Shown here: positions 1 to 11,529 of the stretch, in pieces
How positions within the stretch are numbered: position 1 is the stretch's first letter
Layout of the letters: the number at the start of each line of letters is the position of its first letter
Position numbers and translations under genes: made by a program
Assembly (NCBI RefSeq): GCF_021134715.1
Contig: NC_060027.1
Coordinates: 2,294,001-2,358,000 of the forward strand
DNA length: 64,000 bases
Reading direction: 5' to 3'
Source: Daphnia pulex
Taxonomy: Eukaryota; Arthropoda; Branchiopoda; Diplostraca; Daphniidae
Notes under the pieces: generated by a model
Database searches by the model: none
Told to the model about the DNA's origin: nothing
The model's input: only the letters and a program-made list of their open reading frames with translations

Positions 1-1151
1 ACTGAAACCTTTTTTTTTGTTTTATTCTTCAACAGATCGAAGGGGTTGAAGTAGGGGTCGTCCCTTGTTAGATTTAATGATTTTTGCTCCACCGTAGAAA
101 AAATGTACGGTACTTTTTCCAGAGATTTTATTACATGTTCTTCAGGTTTTTTGGTATCTCCAGACACTCTCGCAGTGCGTCTGTCATCTGTCTAACACGA
201 GAAAATCATTTCCAATCTGATTTTTATTTTTTTATTATTACAGGACCCCATAAGGAATCATTTTCCAGACGTTTTATAGAGGCCAGCACTGCTTCTTTTG
301 ATTGGGAACTCTGGTCGTTGCCCTTTTTATTTTTTTTTTAATTTGGCTCCTGCTCTTGCTCCTGCTGCTGCTGAGCTGACGAATGATGATGATGGTAATC
401 CAGTAGCCGACAAAAACCGGTATTGTTACGACCGCCTTGAACCCGATCAATTAACCCCTGGCTGCTGTTGTATAGACCTCCTCCCGTGACTGCGGTATAG
501 GAATCAATCGAATGGGTTTTTCTTCGAAAGAAGAAAAAAGAAAAGAGCGTTGAGCAATATAATAATACCAGAGCTAGCTAGCTAGCTGCTCCCCCCCTAC
601 ACACGCAAAGCCCATCAACAAGTTGGGTAGTAGAAGAAGAAGAAGAGGCAGACTCTCGTTCATTATTATCCGTCCCCCTTTTTGTTTTATTTCTATTTTT
701 ACGATTCCTTACGAGAGTTAGGACTTTTTTTTCTTATTTTCTACAAGAAAAAGAAAAGGGAAAATGCACAGGAATAGAAGAACCAACTTTTTTTTTTACA
801 GGGCGGAAGAAGAAGAAGAAGGGCATGGTGGAAAAAGGCGGGGGGGGGGAACCCTCGAGGCGAGTCCATCTGCTTCGGAAGTGAGTGGGAGGGCTCTCCG
901 ACACCATCAAAAACTACTTCGGCGAGCAAAGAGCCAGCCCCAGCAGGAGTGAGTCTCTCTACTCACCAGCAGAGAGCTAGAGCAGCAGCACAGTTAAACC
1001 AGAAGAAGAAAAAAGAGGGCTATACTACCCACCACCACCACCTACTAGTAGACTAGAGACTAACTGGGAGACTACCGTATAGTCGTCTAAGCGACGCGAG
1101 CCCAGTGAGCTCATTCATAAGTCGGTATCGGCCCTGACAGGCCGCACACTT
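1..1151. other. Noncoding upstream flank of the first gene
   Basis: No convincing exon is visible. The stretch holds homopolymer T runs, AAG/GAA and CAG short repeats and a run of repeated GCTA near 570-590. Short open frames here are low-complexity. It probably contains the promoter-proximal regulatory DNA of the gene whose coding sequence begins at 1318. Confidence 0.5.
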
Positions 1152-1157
1152 TCAGTT
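1152..1157 (+). promoter_or_regulatory. Candidate initiator (TCAGTT)
   Basis: TCAGTT matches the arthropod initiator consensus TCAGTY and lies about 165 bp before the ATG at 1318. That gives a 5' UTR of ordinary length. No TATA box is visible 25-35 bp upstream. The start site is inferred from the motif only. Confidence 0.4.
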
Positions 1158-1317
1158 GCTCTCCACCCCAAAGTTTTCTCTGTATCTCTGTACAACCCTT
1201 TCCAAAGTGCTTCTACCTAACAGTTTGATTAGTATTATTATTCTTTCGATTGGTGTGATCTATTGCAGCCGAAAACCAAATTAGCAAGTGGAATTGTTTT
1301 GGTCAACGTCAACAAAC

Positions 1318-4300
1318 ATGGCTGGATTAATCGCCTCGTTATGGCTCTTGGCCTCTATCGTGACTCCAGGTTAGTCTATTTTATTTTAATCTGATCATTT
1401 TCAATTGTGTGTGTTTCACACTGGAAGGGTTTCTGGTCGCAATTGAAATGGATCGGAGTTTTTGTGTTGTTGGACTTAATTGGAGCTGCAGAGGGAGAGA
1501 GATAGGTGAAAGCCCACGAGAAATAGAGCGATTAGCATTTCTTAGTGTGTGTGTGTGTGTGTAAGTCTTCTTTCTGTTTTTCTTCTTCTTTCATTTCAAT
1601 TTTTATTACTCGCGGTCTATTAAGTAAAACCGGATAGGTGTCAAAGGTCGCGGGCCACGGGAGTCACGATCTTCTTCTTCTTCTTTCAACTTCTTTAGGA
1701 AAGGAATTTCCTTATACGGGGATGGCACAAGTATATACTATATCTTGTGGCTTTTGAAGTTCAAAAAAAGAAGGAAAATCCAGTCGACAATGAGGGGTTG
1801 AAACCTGAGAAACCCCACCCCAAACCCCACACGCATCGAAACTAGATTAGACTCGAGCCCTTCTTCTTGCATAACTCTTTTTGGGTGAGAGAGGGGGGGG
1901 GAAAGAAGAAGAAGAACTTTTTCTTCTGGAGTGTAGTTTATATTTAGATCAGCTGTGCTAGTGACTACTACACTGGGAAAATAGCAGATGTGGTGGTTTT
2001 GGGTGTGGAACAACAACCCTCTAGTTTTTGTTTAGCAACAACAAAAGATGTTCGATTGCCAATATCTCAATCGAAAGAGCTCGACTTTTTTAAAAAGACA
2101 TTTTCAACCTGTTGTTTGTTGTTATATTCCGGGGCCCTGGACACACAGTCATGAAAAGGAAACAAATGGAAAAGAATCAATGACCCCCCTCCCCATTCTC
2201 CTTCTTGTGTAAGTTAAATTGCCTTGGCCCTCCTATATGTACTTTTTTTTCTTCTTCTTCTTCTTTCTTTCCCTCGCCCATTCCTTTTCGGCGGCATCGT
2301 CCAGTAAAATAAAAGACCCAGGAAAAAAAGAAAGAAGAAAAAAGGGATGGTACCTACACACACACACATAGTAGACTTTGGGAAATTGGGGCCCGCTCCG
2401 GGGCAATATATATAGACACAAAATGATTGTGTCTCGTCGTGTATATAGGTACTGTAAATATGTTGTTGTTTTCCATTTTTATTTTATTTTTTACTTACGG
2501 GTCCCCAAAATTTTATTTTCCAACTTTTTTCTCTCTTTTATTTCGAGGGGTCCTGAATGAAAAAAGGGAGAAATGTGTCGAGTTATCACAGTGTGAGGGT
2601 TAAAATAATCAAGGCTCTGGTCAAAGATCAAGTTGAAGAATTTTGGAATTCTTTTTCTTTTTACAGTGAATTGAAATTGAACTAAATAAAAAAAAAAAAG
2701 AGGTAGTTGTTTTCATTTTAAATTATTTTGAAGGGGATTCGGTTAAATGTGTAACGAGAAATAAATAAAGAAAAAAAGTACAAACGGCAGGTGCTTGCAA
2801 CTTCCTCCACGCATCAACTACTGAAGCGTTGCCCCGTTTTTTTTTCTATTTTTTCTTCTTGGTTTTCTCTCCCCTCCCAACTTGTTACACCACAGCACCT
2901 GGTGACAATCGCTCACGACCGCACGAAAACGCGTTGGCTAACGTTTCTCACGTCGATATCCCCAATTTTTTTTATCCAGAGAGAAAAAAAATTGTTGGTT
3001 GGGTTTTTTCTTCTTCTTCTGGCGTGTAAATTGGTTCGTAATAATCTAAAAAAAAAAAAAAACAAAGAAATAGTTGTTATTGTTATTTCATTATTATTGT
3101 TATCATTTCCCACCGAAATTGTGCGTGGAAATCAATACCGGCCGTTATTTTCGCCATTATTGTATTATTATTACGACGGAATTGTTTCGTTATTTTATTT
3201 TATTTGTCATTTTTCTTTTTCAAATAGGATTGGGAATGTGTTTCTTTCCGACCGAATTCCAAGGCGAATACATGACGCAATCGTCTTCGCGGGGAGGCGT
3301 CAACCTCCAGTACGCGCCCATCAGCATCCTTCCGGAATCCATTCCAGTCTGGGGTGTGTGTCACCGACGATTTGGCAATCGCGTCATTCTCATGGACAGG
3401 TAAAATAAAACAAAACAAACACGCCAAAAATGAAATCGGGAGAAGACGCTGGAATGACGATAATAAAAATTCCGGCCGGAATCACACACATTTCCGATTG
3501 GTTAATTTTTATTGGAATTTTTCTTTTCTTATTTTTGTGTTGGTGCAGGACTGGCGGTACTAATTGCATCCGCTGCTTCGAACTGACTTTACGCTCGCTC
3601 AACGTCGTCCAGATCCACACGGAAGGACTCGATAAGTGCTACACCACCGAGGAGGCGGCCATGGCCACCTGCCCGACGGACGAGAGCATCGCCACGGGCA
3701 AATCGCGAGAAATCATGCTCTACAGTGAGTTTAAAAAAAAAAAAACCATCCCCCCTTCTCTTTTTTCTTATCTTCTTAGCTTTTTTGTTTGGGTGTATTA
3801 TCTATTGTTCTCCGTGAAAAAACCCCCCCTCCTTCTTTTCCTGGACAACTTCTTCCGTTTGCTTTAGATATGCGTATTTACATACTGCCCATTTCCCGTC
3901 GCCATTTCTTTCATTCTTCTATTTTTTTTCTTAAACAGAGACCAAAGAATTGACCGGAGATCCAGTCGTCGCCCAGGAATATTGCCCAGTTAACGGTCGA
4001 TTCGTTTTTACTTATTCCGTCAATGACGGACTGGCCGATGACCACGTCAACGTGGCCGAAAACGTCAACGAATGTCACGAGCCCGTCTCGGAACTGTCAA
4101 ACTGCCCGTACGGATTCGGACTGGGACTCCGTTTCAAGCGATGCTCATTCGGCGAACTCGGTAAATTTTTCTCTTAAAAAATAATAAAAAAGAAAAAGTG
4201 AAATTCTTTCATTTTTAATGTTTCCGTCAAAAATGGAAAGTTCCAGTCATCCCGTCAAAACAAATCGTCCGTTTCCCCTTTAACGTTTTTATTTTTGTAA

Positions 4301-6906
4301 CATTTTCCTTTTTTTTTTCTTTTTTTGTTTTGTTCTTCTTTTAGAAATTAACTTTCAGTGCCTGGGCGATTGGATTGGCCACAACGGCGAGCGCTACATG
4401 GCCCTGCTGGACGTCCAGGACACTCAGTCGACGACGGCGGTGACGACGGCCGGCGGCGTCGGTATTATTAACGGCGCCGAGCGCCGACCCCGTTATCGTT
4501 GTGCGGTACGTGTTGTTCTTTATGCCCCGTTTCTTTTTATTTTTCTTCTGCTTCTCTCGATCGTGTGTTCCTATTCGACATGTTCGAATTTCCCGTCTCT
4601 CTCCCTGGAAAAGAAAAGCGGAAATGAGGCGGCTCAATTCAGAATTTTATTTGGGGTAACGTGACGTGTAATTTTGAAATTCCCCCGCCAGAAAAAACAG
4701 CCAACAACAAAAAGAAGTGACCTGGTGAAATCCAACCCATTCGTCACTGCTTGTGTGATGGCGACATCCACACACACACGGGAATGGTCACCGTTTATTC
4801 CACCCCCCTCTGAATAAAAAGGAAAAGAAATAATAACATTGTGGGATAGTTTTGAAACAGGGATAACATTTGAAAAAAGAAATGAGTCAAATAATTGTTA
4901 CGTGGGTGAATCAACTCCTTCTCTTTGAGGGTAGGAAGACGAGCTTTATTAATGGGGCGTGTCTAATAGGAATTCCCCTCACATTCTGAATCATTCATTC
5001 GAATCGAATCCGAATTTTCGCGATCATTTGAAACTTTTGGAATTTTAAATTCCATCTTGCGCAGCCCTTTTGTGTCGAGTGGAATAACTTTGGGAAAAAA
5101 ATAGATAAAATGGAATGGCCTTTTAAACAAAAGAAAATGACGGTAAAGGCCCTTCATTGTTTTCCACTTCCGTTGAGAAAAAGGAAAGGAAGAAAAAATA
5201 TATTCCTCCCCCTTCCACCCCAATTTCTGTCCGCTTTCTCTTGGTCAAACACGTTCATGTATGTATACCTGTAATGGAACTGGACTGTCAAGCGAGACTT
5301 GAATGTAAACAAGTGCGTCTCTTTTATCTCTCTTTTCTTTTCTTTCTTTCTCTCTAAAAAAAATGATTACAGCTGTACAAGGAGGATCCGGAAACGGGCA
5401 AAATGTATGTGGCGCTATCCAGCGACTCGACGTGCACCAACGACCTCAAGAGCCCAAAAGAGGGTTATGAGACCCTGGTACTGACCAGCATACCCCAGCC
5501 GCCATTACCATTCGAGGTACGTCAACTATCACAGGGATAAAATAAAACGAAATAATTTCAGATCCCATTGTTGGGACCTATCAGAATAAAAAGGGGAGGA
5601 AGGATTTTTTTCATTCAGACAAATAATTGATGGAACTTTGTTGATTATTTTGTTTAGGTGAGCACCAGCTCTTGTCGCTTCCCGTCATGGGCTCATGGCC
5701 AGTGGCAGGATGCCTATGTCGAGGATGACACGCTCATCTACAAGGACCTCCGCAATTTCAAAACTTACACCCTCAAGTGTATGGTGGACGATAAAACATT
5801 GCCGGACGATCAGGGCAAATTCGTCGTCTACGCCCGCACCCAATGGTTAATTTGAATTGATTTTCTTTTTCTATCAATCAGCAGTTTGAAATTTAATTTC
5901 TTTTGTTTTTTTATTATTTTGCGGTAACAGTGGCGACGATTTCTACACTTGTCTGACGGTGGAGAAACGCGGCGTCAACGTCATGGAGTTCCAGCTGGGA
6001 GCCGAGACGTCAGCCTCGTACAATCAGAGTTTGTGTCAGAACGAGAAATTCCCGCAGGAAACGTGGGTCACCCAGGGAAGGATCACCGTCTTCTCGGAGG
6101 AAGCCTGTCCAATTTCGGGCGAGTACACGGGCGTCATTCCGGACGCCGTCGGACTCTGCGCCAAACTCTACTCGGATTGCCGCAACCCGCAGCGCATGTT
6201 CTACAGCGTCTCCAACTGTCACAATCTCAGCGAAGTCTACGAAGGTATCTATCCATCAGACATTTTTATCTCTTTGAAAACAAATTTAACATTATCTGAA
6301 TTGCGTTTGACAGAAAGGGAGTACCGCTGCCTGGGCAAATTCGCCGATCGGGGCTTGACCTACACCTACACTGAGCGTCGCGACGTCTTGGGCTACGAGT
6401 GTTTTGTCGGCGTCATCATCAACGATGGCGAGCTCTTCATCAAAGAGGCTGGCGAGCATTGCCAACGTGACGTGGAGCCACTCCGGATGGGCATGAAAGT
6501 CACCCGCCAGGCGACTTGCTACGCGCCCAGGCCGTCGGCCAAACCCAACGCCATCGCCACGGCCGCCACGTCGGCCACCAGTTTCAATCCCAACACCAAC
6601 GCCATGCATCCGTCTGTCGTCGACTCGAACGGCGTCCACCGTCCGGCTTCGTCCCTGCCGCCTCACAACGGCAACAATCAGCCGACAACAATCAGAACGT
6701 GGAAACCCGCCACAGGTAAATTTGAGTCATTGCCTTTTGTTTGATATCGACGTGAAAACTAAAATTTTATGATTTTATTTATTTGGAAATCAACAGATTC
6801 ACCGATGGGATCTTCTGGGTATCGGAGCGTCTTTTCCTCTTGGTTGCTGCTGGCCGCTTTCATGGCCGTTCAACTGCATCGGATAACGGGCTTGCAGGTC
6901 TGTTGA
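1318..6906 (+). CDS. Secreted cysteine-rich, probably GPI-anchored protein (uncharacterised arthropod family)
   Basis: Ten exons were read by eye: 1318-1369, 3228-3399, 3549-3724, 3939-4160, 4345-4505, 5373-5516, 5658-5845, 5931-6244, 6314-6715 and 6797-6906. All have GT-AG borders and consistent phase and give 646 residues. Residues 1-18 form a hydrophobic signal peptide. The ectodomain repeats a loose module of the form C-x-F-P followed by G-x-[WY]: CFFPTEFQGEY near residue 22, CPVNGRF near 149, CRFPSWAHGQW near 315 and CPISGEY near 431. Cysteines are regularly spaced, as expected of disulphide-bonded extracellular domains. A Ser/Thr/Asn/Pro-rich stalk (about 555-615) precedes a hydrophobic C-terminus (SWLLLAAFMAV) ending almost at the stop, which suggests a GPI-anchor signal. 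The pattern recalls the insect family annotated as tandem DUF7042-DUF7045 domains; this assignment is from memory. Molecular function is unknown. Confidence 0.85.
1370..3227 (+). other. Large first intron of the secreted-protein gene
   Basis: This 1.86 kb intron separates the signal-peptide exon from the rest, whereas most other introns of the gene are 70-190 bp. It contains a GT run near 1546, AAG-type repeats and pyrimidine tracts but no exon-like frame. A long first intron like this often carries regulatory sequence; that is an inference. Confidence 0.6.
4506..5372 (+). other. Fifth intron of the secreted-protein gene
   Basis: An 867 bp intron between GCG|GTACGT and ATTACAG|CTG. It is AT-rich and has a short CA run near 4770. 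No coding frame with splice sites was seen in it. Confidence 0.6.
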
Positions 6907-7239
6907 TCCGGCTCGTTCGTTGTAGTGTATGTGTGGGAACGCCTCCGCAGTCGTGTAAATGTGCTGTACATAACGAATTCGAAGAGAAAATGAGGGGGCC
7001 ATCACTTCACCCCCCTAACCGAGTCTTATAACGGGATTGTATTATAAATAACAAATAATTATGAATTTCTCTCCATATTAAAAAAAAGAAAAGAAAAGAA
7101 GAAAAACTGATTAACGGGTTCCGTTGATTGGGGGTTGAAGGAAAAAAATGAGTAAAAATAACAAGCACCGCAAGTGTCGTTTATTGAAATTGTATACCGT
7201 TGAATGAAGTGGACTGTTTACTTTGTTTTGTGATGATCA

Positions 7240-7245
7240 AATAAA
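7240..7245 (+). terminator. Poly(A) signal AATAAA of the secreted-protein gene
   Basis: AATAAA lies 334 bp after the stop at 6904-6906 and before the next gene's candidate start near 7398. This implies a short, compact intergenic gap. The signal is canonical; the cleavage site itself was not determined. Confidence 0.5.
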
Positions 7246-7395
7246 TGCAAGAATTATTCGATCAAGGCCCGTTTTCAAGGATTTGTGGCAACACAAAACA
7301 AGTTGTACATTTTAGTAATTGCTGCCATTTGGACTCGACCTGCATTACTTCCGACTCATCACTGAAATATTAAGGTTAGTGTTAACCGTCTACTT

Positions 7396-7408
7396 TCAGT
7401 TATCAGTC
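7396..7408 (+). promoter_or_regulatory. Double initiator (TCAGTT / TCAGTC)
   Basis: Two TCAGTY initiator matches sit 7 bp apart, about 220 bp upstream of the ATG at 7623. They suit a TATA-less start with closely spaced alternative transcription starts. This is a motif-based inference. Confidence 0.35.
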
Positions 7409-7622
7409 TAGTTATTTGTTACTAGGGAGGAGAGTCCTCCGATTTTATCGGCAACCCGCAAATGTGGTTATTACTCATATTCAAAGCGTTGACTTGTCCC
7501 CTTTTCCCCCTTAAAACCAGCACATCAACATAATAGAAATCAGTTCTCCCAAGTATACGGCGGTATTCAGACTCTTGCCGTTTGCTTAACGTAAAGTTTC
7601 TTTAAGTTTTGACGGTTTCAAA

Positions 7623-8348
7623 ATGCGCATAAGGGTGAATCAATGTTGTTGCGGTTGCACCCTACAAACCGGTGCCAAAGTAATTGGATGTCTTCAATTG
7701 GTATAACACATTTTTTAAAAGAGAAATCCGTGTCTAATCTTGTGCCTGAAATTGCAACTAGGTGAGTGGGATTGCACAAATTATTTTCGATGTGGTGATG
7801 ATCTTGAATGATAGGTTTGATTGATTTGCATATCATTATATTGATTCACAATGTGGTGTGATTATTGCCATTGGTATTCTCCAATTCGTTCGAATAGCAC
7901 TGCGCTTGTTACTTATTGTCTGACTGGTGGGATAATCGGTTTGGTCGTCATGATCTCAGTCACCATCCCGCTTCTGATTGCAGCCTCAAAGAATAGCAGG
8001 CCGGGTCTACTTTTACCTTGGCTCATTTTCAACTTCGTAACAATAGTTCTAGGGATTGGCTTAGGATTATTCGCGTCCATTTTCTTAATGCAAAAACAAA
8101 TGATTCAAGTCGAAGGTGGAAGCGTTTCCATTGCTGTCACTCTCGTCGGATCTGGTGAGTATGTCGAGCGTTTAACATTGGAGCGGAATAAGTTTAATTC
8201 ATTCTTTTTCTTTGTGAATTTATTTACAGCACTTCACATCTACTTCTGGCTGGTCATCTACAGCTACTATAAACAACTGAAAGAACAGCTACCGCCGACA
8301 ACTGGACAAAATAAATATTCCCAATTGGATTCCAGTGAAAAAGTTTAG
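7623..8348 (+). CDS. Four-helix membrane protein, pasiflora/DUF4728-like
   Basis: Four exons, 7623-7700, 7762-7814, 7898-8154 and 8230-8348, give 168 residues with consistent phases. The N-terminus is short and cytosolic-looking, with a CCCGC cluster followed by LQTGAKVIG, the hallmark of the insect DUF4728/pasiflora family. Four hydrophobic segments follow: about residues 18-42, 47-72 (CLTGGIIGLVVMISVTIPLL), 80-107 (PWLIFNFVTIVLGIGLGLF) and 125-148 (FWLVIYSYY). The tail is polar and charged. In Drosophila, pasiflora proteins are core components of septate junctions in glia and tracheae; a similar role here is an inference. Exon 2 is only 53 nt, and its 3' junction (AG|GTTTGA to AATAG|CACT) is the least certain border. 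An alternative start at the ATG at 7851 would lose the cysteine motif and the first helix, so I prefer 7623. Confidence 0.75.
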
Positions 8349-8602
8349 TACAAAGTTGTATGCCCACTGCCTGTGTTTAATTCCAACTGTTTTGTAGTGG
8401 TTGTCATGTTTATATACCATGACGTTATAATCTTTTGGAAGTTCTAATACAAAAAGTGAAACATGGGCGTTTGTTACAAATTGCTGTAAAATTTCCTATT
8501 TCTAACCTTACGAACTGTGATAAGGAAAAGGATTTTCGTTCGTCTTTCACTTTGCGGCTAGCGTGTGACCGCATTGAGTCACTAGGTGCTTCCGTATGGA
8601 AA

Positions 8603-8608
8603 AATAAA
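8603..8608 (+). terminator. Poly(A) signal AATAAA of the tetraspan gene
   Basis: AATAAA lies about 255 bp after the stop at 8346-8348, directly before a short CAAA repeat. It is the first canonical signal downstream of the gene. Confidence 0.4.
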
Positions 8609-8624
8609 CAAACAAACAAACAAA

Positions 8625-8984
8625 TCAAAAATTGTTGTTTTTTTTCTTTTGTTTTATGATGATTAAATGAATGCCCGTTAAGTGATCAATGCCCCTGTTT
8701 TGTGGATTTGTGCCATAATATTTCTTCGTAAAAGTTTTTCGATGCAAGAGAATCTCTCTTACTTGGTATTTTTGTAAAATTCGTAAGTAAAAATTCTGTA
8801 ACGCGCAAAAGAATTCTTTATTAATTTTATTACGATTAACAATCCACAATTCGTTTAGGGCTACACCGTATACACTATACAGTCCGTTGCAAAAGAGATT
8901 TTTGATAGGTTGATTCGAATATTCAAAGAAAGCTTTGTTGGCGCCTCCATTTGCCACCTGACGGTCAGTTTGAGAACTGCTCAT
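8625..8984 (-). CDS. Hypothetical 119-residue open frame, doubtful
   Basis: An uninterrupted minus-strand frame beginning MSSSQTDRQVANGG, in AT-rich DNA. It would be divergent to the F-box/MYND gene, whose ATG is 257 bp away. No domain is recognised, and the C-terminal third is Lys/Asn-rich low complexity. It overlaps the presumed 3' end of the tetraspan gene on the other strand. It is longer than most chance frames in comparable AT content but has no other support. Confidence 0.2.
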   Translation of the reverse strand: MSSSQTDRQVANGGANKAFFEYSNQPIKNLFCNGLYSVYGVALNELWIVNRNKINKEFFCALQNFYLRILQKYQVREILLHRKTFTKKYYGTNPQNRGIDHLTGIHLIIIKQKKKNNNF

Positions 8985-9240
8985 CGGTTGGTATTTTAAG
9001 TATGACTCACGTAGTCTGTAGTCACGTTCAGATCGTTGCCCGAGCTGCTATTCACCTACCTACTTAGCAATTAATTTTAAAGTTGTTATCTGTTATTACA
9101 AGCGTTACAAGCAGCTAAAATAGACTTTAGTCGCTATTATACATTGCTTTGTTGTAGCTCAGTCTAAAACCTAGTCATTGGAATTGTTTTTATTTAAATA
9201 TTTAATGCGTGACGTGTGAAACTGAAAACGAGATCGAGGA

Positions 9241-11529
9241 ATGAGTGACGAAAAAATGGCCGACGCTGAAGCAATTGTCCACGATACTGTTAACTTTATC
9301 GAAGAATTGCACAGTACAATCATCAGTTATGCTATTTAAAAGATTTTAAAATAATATCTGTTGACTTTTTGCAGGTAGATACATGTTCCATGTTCTGCTT
9401 TTGATTTTTAAATACCTTGACGATGAAAGTTTAAATAATGCAGAACTTACATGCAAAGCTTGGAAAGAAGCCATTAGTGATTCACATCCCTCTAAACTCT
9501 GGAATATGCTATTTCAACAGAAGGTTATACAATCTTCCCAGCAATGTAAATCATGGTTTTACTTGTGTGACATCCTATTTTAATTTCAAAGATTGCTAGT
9601 TCCCCCGTTTTTAAAAGAATTCATTTCAATTTGGACCAAGATTCGAGCAATCAGTTGTGCAGGCGCAAACTATTAAGCAGAAATCAGTGTGCTATTAAGG
9701 TGATAGTTGCTATTTCCATTTCATGTGTAGCTACAAATTAAGTTTATCTTAAAATTGTTAAAATGGCAGGCTCTACAGAAAAATTGGCTGCTTGGAGATT
9801 TTGCAAGAGAATTTGCATCCCATTCTATAATTGATGATCAAGGAATAATTGGAAATGAAGCATTTAATTGTTCATTTTCAAAAATAAGTGACAAGTTCAT
9901 TGCTTGGTACTCAAACTCAAAAGTAACACTCTGGAACAGACATACCTTGAAAGTTGAAGAGGTATTTTGTTTGTGTTGATTGAAGTGAGCATGTCGAATA
10001 TGTGAGAGACTTCTAATTTAAACAATTGTTTTAGGTACTTCATATTGATAATCAAAGGGATGGACTAGGAATATATTACTTCGTATGTACCTTTTATGAT
10101 GACGCTTTTATATACTCTCATGACCTACAGATAAGCATCAGAAATCTTACCACTAAAAAGGTAATGAAAGAAAATAATGGAAAATTAAATAACTTCACTT
10201 GTCATCATCATGTTTTTTTTTATGTGTTAGACCCGAGCTTATTCAGTACCTTGTATGGAAAACAACGTTTGGATAGCTCGATTGTATGCTATGAACGGAT
10301 TCCTGGTTGCAGCCATTTTCAAAGTAAGAAAACTATCAAAGACTTGAAGTGATTTACATAGCGTCTTTAATGATACAATAAGTAATAACGTAAATCTTCA
10401 ATGATCTTATTCCAGAAAGAAACGTTGGACACGGATTTTTACATTTGGAAAATCACATCGCAAGCTGAAGTTGAATGGGAAAACTTAGAGATTATTCCTA
10501 ACATGCAGTTGAAGAGTTACGAATTGTTTATAGACCATAGATACATGATTGTACTCTACTTATACCCAACAAGTGAATGCGTCGTCCGGCACATGTCTGA
10601 TTTCAGAATCAAGGAAAATATTGATATGATGTGTGATTTTACTCATGTTTCGCATGCCAATGGATTCGTTTTTTTAACTACTGGAAATGGCGAACTCTTG
10701 TAAAGTCCCTTTTTTTAAGTATTATTTAGTATCATAAGTAACTTTTCTTTTAACAGGGCGGTGAACCTTGATTCTGGTGTTCAAAAAGTTGTCGCAAGAA
10801 AACTAAAGGATTTACCAACGGATAGCTTGAGTTTCAGGTATGACGAAATATTTTCCGCCTTATTAGGTCTACAATATCATTCTTAGTTTACAATTTGGTC
10901 TGTGTATCACAACTCTTGACAACTCTTTTCTTTGTAGGCTTCATTCAGGCCATATTGTCATCGTAATCAAACAAGTTAGCTACACAAATGACTATATTAT
11001 GAAGATAAAAGTTAAGATTTGGAATATTAAAGCAATTACTGATCCCGATTCCGACCCGACTCCCATCTCTCAGCCACAGTTCTCCATTGAAACATCCCTA
11101 GATGTAAGTCATTTGAAGTAAACTAAAATAGCCATAAAAGGATGCATTTCAGATTTCTCTGATTCTTTCTTAGCGAATTGTCTGCTGCTTTTAATCATTA
11201 CGCTTTATTTGACGTGCCGTGTAATATGCTATTCTTAATTTCAGATTGGTACGGGTCCCATGCTTGCAGTCGAAGCTATCGAAGCTGATTTGTTTGGTTT
11301 ATTGTTTATGACTGCACGGCGCACCCTTGACTGGACTCACCTCTTTTTCCAGAAATTAAATTTTTTACCAACCTGCAATTCCTGCAGACAGATTAAGAAG
11401 CGTTTGCTCCGTTGCGGTCAGTGCAAGTCTGCCAAATACTGCAGCAAAATTTGCCAAACAGCTGACTGGAATCACCACAAAGACTACTGTAAAAGATACG
11501 GTCGCTACAATTTCAATGGTCTTATCTAA
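9241..11529 (+). CDS. F-box and MYND zinc-finger protein
   Basis: Ten exons give 518 residues: 9241-9313, 9375-9523, 9592-9699, 9770-9961, 10035-10160, 10231-10323, 10416-10699, 10757-10837, 10938-11103 and 11245-11529. Phases agree throughout. Residues 26-60 form an F-box (RYMFHVLLLIFKYLDDESLN, then the AELTCKAWKEAI motif), the element that binds Skp1 in SCF ubiquitin ligases. Next comes ALQKNWLLGDF, a linker typical of F-box proteins with a following propeller, and then a middle region with weak beta-propeller-like strands (for example KVTLWNRHTLKVEE, FYIWKI and VKIWNI). The last 50 residues are a complete MYND finger with ligands C468, C471, C481, C484, C490, C494, H502 and C506. MYND fingers bind proline-rich peptides. 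A substrate adaptor with two protein-binding ends is a reasonable inference. The candidate cleavage signal downstream is not canonical. Confidence 0.8.

Noticed and set aside
2791-3408. A 205-codon + strand frame over intron 1 and exon 2 of the first gene
   Set aside because: It is out of frame with the conserved Cys-rich exon and made largely of T-run translation.
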